From the NCBI RefSeq assembly GCF_038002825.1, contig NZ_JBBODF010000001.1:1860001-1924000 (forward strand): a stretch of DNA of 64,000 nucleotides, read 5' to 3'. Under the pieces are notes generated by a model. The model saw only the letters and a list, made by a program, of their open reading frames with translations. It was not told the DNA's origin and made no database searches. How positions within the stretch are numbered: position 1 is the stretch's first letter; each line of letters opens with the position of its first letter. Positions 59,882 to 64,000 of the stretch are shown here, one piece after another. Position numbers and translations under genes: made by a program. Origin of the DNA: Paenibacillus sp. FSL H8-0048. GTDB lineage: Bacteria; Bacillota; Bacilli; Paenibacillales; Paenibacillaceae.

Positions 59882-60272
59882 GACTATTTTTTTGAATGCT
59901 TTAATTTAATTTTGGAAGCTGTTCCATTCTTCACTTAAGGAACGCTCCTGAGTACGATTACCGGTAACCCGCAAGAATTAGCGCGCTTCCTTACGTGCCA
60001 ATTATGCAAACGCATACAGACAATAGTGCTCTTACCTTAGCATCATACTGTATTTTTATTAACGTCTATTAGTAAAGATGCCTTTTCTTATCCCTTGATT
60101 ACTCCCATACCACGCTCTGCCTTCTTCAATTCTGAAGATTCCCCGCTTCCATAAAGACATAAATATATGACGCGATATGTTATGTTTTAAATAACTTCAT
60201 CCTTTCTTAGAAGCCTCTCGCCCCAAGCATCTTTATGAAAAGTCAGCATATACTTTAAAGTAAGCGTCACGT
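59882..60272. other. Intergenic stretch without recognised gene
   Basis: AT-rich sequence between amtB and the MerR gene. I see a 10-bp palindrome ACTTTAAAGT at 60252-60261 just before the MerR promoter, and nothing else convincing. Confidence 0.4.
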
Positions 60273-60302
60273 TTGACTGTACGGTTTCCAATTTGATATG
60301 AT
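60273..60302 (+). promoter_or_regulatory. Promoter of the MerR-YugP operon
   Basis: -35 TTGACT (60273-60278), 18-bp spacer, -10 TATGAT (60297-60302). The spacer is close to normal and lacks the dyad typical for MerR activation, so this is probably a housekeeping promoter. Confidence 0.6.
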
Positions 60303-60343
60303 TATTTCACGCAGTATATAGTGAGGTGAGATAACTTGGAGAT

Positions 60344-60775
60344 ATGACCCTTTACCGGATCGGAGAGCTGGCCAAGGCGGCCGGCATCAGTGAACGTACC
60401 ATTGATTATTATACGAAGCTCGGACTGATTACACCCGAATCCAGGAGCATGAAGAACTACCGGCTCTACAGTCATGAAACCTTAGTCATTCTGCAACGTA
60501 TTAATCAGCTTAAGCAAGAGAAATATACATTGGAAGAAATTAAATCCCTGATGGGCAAGTGGAATGCAGCCACACCTGAGGCTGAGGTCTCCGGGAAGCT
60601 GGTCCAGCTTGAGCTTCAGATGCAGCAGCTTGAACGGGAAGTGAAGGCCCTGGAGCCCGTGATAAGCGGTTTGAAGCCTGGCCAGGCCAACCGCGCACTG
60701 GCCGCACTGATTCCTCAGGGTGTCGCTTGTATGGAAGCGATCCGGCTTCTGCTGACGCAGGGCCCGCCAATGTAA
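60344..60775 (+). CDS. MerR family transcriptional regulator
   Basis: 143 aa, starting with MTLYRIGELAKAAGISERTIDYYTKLGLI, a complete MerR winged helix. A coiled-coil dimerisation helix (LVQLELQMQQLEREVKALEP) follows. GAGGTG 15 nt upstream and GGAG 2 nt upstream are both imperfectly spaced, but no other start fits. There is no Cys cluster for metals: one Cys (GVACMEA) near the end. The ligand is unknown. It is probably co-transcribed with the metallopeptidase gene 34 nt downstream. Confidence 0.85.
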   Translation: MTLYRIGELAKAAGISERTIDYYTKLGLITPESRSMKNYRLYSHETLVILQRINQLKQEKYTLEEIKSLMGKWNAATPEAEVSGKLVQLELQMQQLEREVKALEPVISGLKPGQANRALAALIPQGVACMEAIRLLLTQGPPM

Positions 60776-60809
60776 CAGCTTGTAATTTATAATGGAGGAA
60801 TGAGCACCT

Positions 60810-61487
60810 ATGATGCCACTAATGTATGTATTGTTAGCTGTCGCGTTTATCTTTTCTGTATGGGCCCAGTTCAGGGTCAAGGGCAATTTCAAGAAATGGG
60901 CCAAGGTGCCTAACATGAACGGCTTAACGGGTTACGAAGCTGCCCGGCGTATGCTGGATGCCAACGGACTCTACGATGTTCCCATTGAACCGGTTCAGGG
61001 AACCCTTACAGACCACTACGACCCGATTAACCGCGTTGTGCGGCTGTCGGAGCCTGTATATTATGAAAGCTCCATCGCAGCGGTCTCCGTCGCTTGCCAC
61101 GAGATCGGTCATGCGATCCAGCACAAGGAGCATTATCCGATGCTGGCACTTCGCCACCGGATGTTCCCGGTCGTGAACTTTGCCTCCGGGGTGGCCCCCT
61201 TCATGCTGCTTGCAGGCTTCATCTTCAGCTCGTTCAATCTTATTGGACTCGGTATTATCTTCTTCTCTGCTGCAGTTGCCTTCCAGCTGGTCACACTGCC
61301 TGTCGAATTCAACGCCAGCAGCCGTGCGCGCACGATTATGTTACAGCAGGGCTTCATCCGCAACGACGAAGAGCGCGGCGTGGCCAAGGTCCTGAATGCC
61401 GCAGCGCTCACCTATGTTGCAGCAGCGCTAGTATCCCTGATCGAACTGATCCGCTTGATCCTGATGTTCCTCGGCAACCGCGATTAA
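60810..61487 (+). CDS. yugP: Membrane zinc metallopeptidase (YugP-like, Zn_peptidase_2)
   Basis: 225 aa; TGGAGGAATGAGCACCT precedes the start. An N-terminal membrane helix, then AAVSVACHEIGHAIQHKEHY, the HExxH zinc site (residue ~95), then hydrophobic helices and a downstream region LPVEFNASSRARTIMLQQ, where Glu/Asn resemble the YugP third-ligand area. The YugP family has no proven substrate; membrane-protein turnover is assumed. A bidirectional terminator follows. Confidence 0.9.
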   Translation: MMPLMYVLLAVAFIFSVWAQFRVKGNFKKWAKVPNMNGLTGYEAARRMLDANGLYDVPIEPVQGTLTDHYDPINRVVRLSEPVYYESSIAAVSVACHEIGHAIQHKEHYPMLALRHRMFPVVNFASGVAPFMLLAGFIFSSFNLIGLGIIFFSAAVAFQLVTLPVEFNASSRARTIMLQQGFIRNDEERGVAKVLNAAALTYVAAALVSLIELIRLILMFLGNRD

Positions 61488-61500
61488 GATCTATACGACT

Positions 61501-61551
61501 ACACAGACAATACCCCGGTAGGCTATGAGCCGACCGGGGTATTGTCTGTGT
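61501..61551. terminator. Bidirectional terminator between yugP and the LysR gene
   Basis: ACACAGACAATACCCCGGT pairs perfectly with ACCGGGGTATTGTCTGTGT, a 19-bp stem. The stop codon of the convergent LysR gene (61523) lies inside the loop, so its terminator is partly coding sequence. No long T-tract follows on either strand. Confidence 0.8.
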
Positions 61552-62440
61552 GTCTGTCTTTGAAATAGGTAAGCAGGAAGTTACGGAAGGACTGGGCGAC
61601 CAGCGGCAGCTTACCTTCTGCCCGGTGAATCAGCCCGACGGTTCTGGTAATCGTAGGCTCCACCACCCGGACCTGCGCAGGCTGCATCGGGTTGGTCTGG
61701 TAGAGCGCCATCTCCGGCAGCAGGCTTACCCCCATTCCGGCGGCTACCAGACCGCGAATCGTATCGGTCTCCCCGCCCTCAAAAGCAATCTGCGGCTTGA
61801 ACCCTGCCGCCAGGCAGGCCTGCCACACAATCGGCCGCAGCGAGTAGCCTTGGCTGAACAATACGAACTTCTCGTCCCGCAGCTGCTCCAGCCGGATCAC
61901 TTCTTCGCTGGCAAGCGGATGATTCTGCGGCAGAATGGCGAACAGCTCCTCGGTCATCACGATATCTCCGGCCACATGCCCCACATTCTCGGGGAACGGC
62001 GAGATGAATGCCAGATCCACCTCTCCAGAGATAACATCCTTGATTAAGGAAGGATAGGCCCCCTGCTTGAAGCGGAATTTCACATGGGGATAATGACGGC
62101 GGAACTCCGCCACAATCGAAGGAATCAGATGAGTCCCGAGGCTGTGCGGGAAGCCGATGCGAATCTCGCCGCGCTCCGGGTCAAGGAATTCATGCACCTC
62201 AGCCACTGAACGGTCGAGTTCATTCAGCACCGACTCCACTCTTTTGCAAAAGAGCTGCCCGACAGGTGTAAGCTGCAGGTTTCTCCCCTTCTGCATGAAC
62301 AGATCCACCCCCAGCTCCTGCTCCAGCTGATGAATCTGGCGGCTCACCGCTGATTGTGCGACATGCAGCTCCTCCGCTGCTCTGGTGACATGTTCCTTCT
62401 GGGCAACCTTCAGAAAATACTGCAGCTGTCTAAGCTCCAC
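61523..62440 (-). CDS. LysR family regulator, GltC-like
   Basis: 305 aa. The N-terminal helix-turn-helix MELRQLQYFLKVAQKEHVTR then AAEELHVAQSAVSRQIHQLE, plus FLDPERGEIRIGFPHSLGTH, closely match B. subtilis GltC, the activator of glutamate synthase, in my memory of that protein. The effector domain has GLVAAGMGVSLLPEMAL. No gltAB genes are in the window, so the target is uncertain. The ammonium transporter 2 kb away is a possible thematic link, not evidence. Confidence 0.82.
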   Translation of the reverse strand: MELRQLQYFLKVAQKEHVTRAAEELHVAQSAVSRQIHQLEQELGVDLFMQKGRNLQLTPVGQLFCKRVESVLNELDRSVAEVHEFLDPERGEIRIGFPHSLGTHLIPSIVAEFRRHYPHVKFRFKQGAYPSLIKDVISGEVDLAFISPFPENVGHVAGDIVMTEELFAILPQNHPLASEEVIRLEQLRDEKFVLFSQGYSLRPIVWQACLAAGFKPQIAFEGGETDTIRGLVAAGMGVSLLPEMALYQTNPMQPAQVRVVEPTITRTVGLIHRAEGKLPLVAQSFRNFLLTYFKDRHTDNTPVGS

Positions 62441-62454
62441 GATTACACCCTTCC

Positions 62455-63075
62455 TTATCGCCGGTTTCGTTTGAATACACGGATGATTAGCCCATAAATG
62501 AAGAATCCGGCGATCAGGCCGCCGATATGAGCCATATAGTTGATATATGGAGTGGCAAAGGATGTGATAATCCCCATCACCAGAAGTCCATAGAGTGTCT
62601 TGCGCGAGCCCTCATCCATCATTGCCCTCTGGAACAACGCAATATAGAGGAATGCGCCATAGACAGCGTAGATCGCCCCCGAGGCCCCTACAGAGACAAT
62701 CCCAATCTCCACAGGCCCGAGGCTGACCACTCCAAGCAGATTAGCAACGAAACCTCCGCCCAGATACAGCAGCGCATACCGCCACCAGCCCATCAGCCGC
62801 TCCAGCGGCGGGGCAAACACAAGCAGCGAGAAGCTGTTGAAGAACAAATGGGCAAAGCCGTTATGCAGGAACATCGCCGACGCGTAGCGCCACAGCTCAT
62901 CCTTCTCAGGACCCACATTCACTGTAGCCCCATACTTCACAAGCGTGTTCAGGTTGGTAGAGCCGCCATTCAGAGACAGCACGATGAACATAACCACGTT
63001 GGCCAGAATCAGCGCACAGGTTACAGGATAATACCGGAGATAACTTCTCCACTTCTCATATCTTATAAAAATCAT
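62455..63075 (-). CDS. Rhomboid family intramembrane serine protease
   Basis: 206 aa, six membrane helices. The catalytic Ser is in VSVGASGAIYAVYGAFLY and the His in YINYMAHIGGLIAGFF. The loop-1 region ELWRYASAMFLHNGFAHLFFNSFSL is typical, with the His-x-x-x-Asn oxyanion pair. It cleaves transmembrane segments of unknown substrates. It lacks the extra cytosolic domains of B. subtilis GluP. It ends 15 nt before the LysR gene start, same strand. Confidence 0.92.
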   Translation of the reverse strand: MIFIRYEKWRSYLRYYPVTCALILANVVMFIVLSLNGGSTNLNTLVKYGATVNVGPEKDELWRYASAMFLHNGFAHLFFNSFSLLVFAPPLERLMGWWRYALLYLGGGFVANLLGVVSLGPVEIGIVSVGASGAIYAVYGAFLYIALFQRAMMDEGSRKTLYGLLVMGIITSFATPYINYMAHIGGLIAGFFIYGLIIRVFKRNRR

Positions 63076-63187
63076 AACACCCCTCCTTTTATGTATGTTG
63101 TCCAGCTCGACATCCAGCTTCTAAAAAGATTATAATTTATTCTGGCAGGTACATGCCAATATTGCAATTCAAGGAGGAAACAAGCAC

Positions 63188-63706
63188 ATGACGCAAGAAA
63201 GAACAGGCGTAGCCACATTCAAGGGCAACCCCATCACTCTGGTAGGCCCGCAGCTGAAAGCCGGAGACCCCGCGCCGCAATTCACGGTTAGCAAGAATCT
63301 CCTGGAAGATGTTACTCTTACAGATTACGCTGGCAAAATCAAGCTGATCAGCGTTGTACCTTCCCTGGATACCGGTGTGTGCGATGCGCAGACCCGCCGC
63401 TTCAACAGCGAGGCTGCCGGTCTTGGCGATGATGTTGTCATTCTCACCATCAGTACAGACCTTCCCTTTGCCCAGGCCCGCTGGTGCGGCGCCGCAGGCA
63501 TTGACAGTGTAATCACCCTGTCCGACCATAAGGAGACTTCCTTCGGACAAGCCTACGGCGTCCTTATCAAGGAATTCCGTCTCGACATGCGCTCTATCTT
63601 TGTTGTAGATAAGAACGATACTTTGGCTTATGTCGAGTATCTCGGTGAAATGGCTGAGCACCCGGACTACGAAGCGGCCATTTCCGCAGTTAAGGCTCTG
63701 CTGTAA
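63188..63706 (+). CDS. tpx: Thiol peroxidase (atypical 2-Cys peroxiredoxin)
   Basis: 172 aa; AAGGAGGAAACAAGCAC precedes the ATG. The peroxidatic Cys is in SLDTGVCDAQTRRFN (residue ~60) and the resolving Cys in FAQARWCGAAGID (about residue 95), the Tpx spacing. The start is ERTGVATFKGNPITLVG, with the PAPQF motif of peroxiredoxins. It reduces lipid and other peroxides with thioredoxin. It is a monocistronic unit with a terminator. Confidence 0.95.
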   Translation: MTQERTGVATFKGNPITLVGPQLKAGDPAPQFTVSKNLLEDVTLTDYAGKIKLISVVPSLDTGVCDAQTRRFNSEAAGLGDDVVILTISTDLPFAQARWCGAAGIDSVITLSDHKETSFGQAYGVLIKEFRLDMRSIFVVDKNDTLAYVEYLGEMAEHPDYEAAISAVKALL

Positions 63707-63767
63707 GCTGGAACGGACAGCACTGATAGGTTATACAGCCTTCGAAGCTATAGATGTGCATTTTTGA

Positions 63768-63803
63768 AAAAAAGCGGCAGAAGGTCATCCTTCTCCGCTT
63801 TTT
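63768..63803 (+). terminator. Terminator of tpx
   Basis: AAAAAAGCGGCAGAAGG-TCAT-CCTTCTCCGCTTTTT; the A and T runs on both sides allow use in both directions for the convergent gene ending at 63902. Confidence 0.9.
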
Positions 63804-63901
63804 GCGTATGATGATCAATAAGGATAACCGCGTTCAGAGCGGGCTGTCCCGCTCCCGGAAACCGCATACAATCCCGGCAAAACATGCCCAGGTACTTGTC
63901 C

Positions 63902-64000
63902 TTAATCCACCTTATATTTGCCCAGCTTCTTATCCAGAGACTGGTACAAACGCTGAATGACACGGTAATTGGCACCCAGATCGCCGAGCGACCCTCTGGA
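63902..64000 (-). CDS. C-terminal end of an unidentified protein, cut by window edge
   Basis: The last 32 codons plus the TAA stop of a minus-strand gene. The readable end is YRVIQRLYQSLDKKLGKYKV. It is helical and basic, and I do not recognise it. The stop is about 100 nt from the shared terminator at 63768-63803. Confidence 0.55.
   Translation of the reverse strand, partial: SRGSLGDLGANYRVIQRLYQSLDKKLGKYKVD

Noticed and set aside
63137..63661. 174-codon minus-strand frame opposite tpx
   Set aside because: It lies entirely antisense to a clear thiol peroxidase gene.

Overview
The window looks like a chromosomal segment of a Paenibacillus-type, endospore-forming Bacillota. The support is indirect but consistent. 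There is a YjcZ-type sporulation miniprotein, Bacillus-style purine-rich ribosome binding sites, a GltC-like regulator, YhaN/YhaO and YkvI homologues, a RelQ/YjbM-type small alarmone synthetase, and frequent GTG/TTG starts. I see no prophage, transposase, rRNA operon or CRISPR array. Roughly sixty genes are packed on both strands, with hairpin terminators at most convergent junctions.

Layout. 1-5 kb: a cut-off secreted polysaccharide-deacetylase-fold protein, a MerR regulator with glycerol dehydrogenase and a divergent short-chain dehydrogenase, a terpene-cyclase-fold protein and a HIT protein. 5-11 kb: a double-kinase hybrid sensor, a YihY membrane protein translationally coupled to a possible ADP-ribosyltransferase-fold protein, and a PadR-DUF2812 pair. 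11-16.5 kb: a catabolic-looking operon (transporter, lone hydantoinase/oxoprolinase A-type ATPase, ImmA-like metallopeptidase, GntR/FCD regulator) with clustered operator motifs upstream. 16.5-20 kb: small genes, a frameshifted lipoprotein gene, a PanE-like reductase, and an Eis-like acetyltransferase under two Fur-like boxes.

19.9-30.8 kb is a nine-gene cell-wall sugar locus. It holds the MurR regulator, MurQ etherase, a carbohydrate ABC importer (binding protein plus two permeases), AnmK, NamZ (exo-muramidase), NagZ (exo-glucosaminidase) and a BadF-type amino-sugar kinase. Both hydrolases lack signal peptides. The layout therefore suggests that peptidoglycan oligosaccharides are imported intact and split in the cytoplasm, unlike the secreted NagZ/NamZ and MurP PTS route of B. 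subtilis.

29.5-32.1 kb holds a tRNA-Leu and two tandem-repeat loci about 2.2 kb apart. Their units of about 51 bp share flanks and a T-rich loop but carry different, self-complementary hairpin stems. A degenerate unit at the second locus carries the stem arm of the first. This is the most unusual non-coding signal in the window.

32-48 kb: an AlkZ-related protein and SDR, xanthine phosphoribosyltransferase, a YkvI transporter, the YhaN/YhaO DNA-repair pair, a GT4 glycosyltransferase, two NOP2/RsmF-type rRNA methyltransferase paralogues, an RsuA pseudouridine synthase and a HAD phosphatase. 48-64 kb: DUF309 with the alarmone synthetase, quinone-type PyrD, an L,D-transpeptidase, ferredoxin, DNA polymerase IV, citramalate synthase, a ResA/TlpA thioredoxin, a DEDDh exonuclease with a DUF294 nucleotidyltransferase, an ammonium transporter with a perfect GlnR/TnrA box, a second MerR regulator, a YugP-like metallopeptidase, a GltC-like LysR regulator, a rhomboid protease, thiol peroxidase, and the tail of an unidentified gene.
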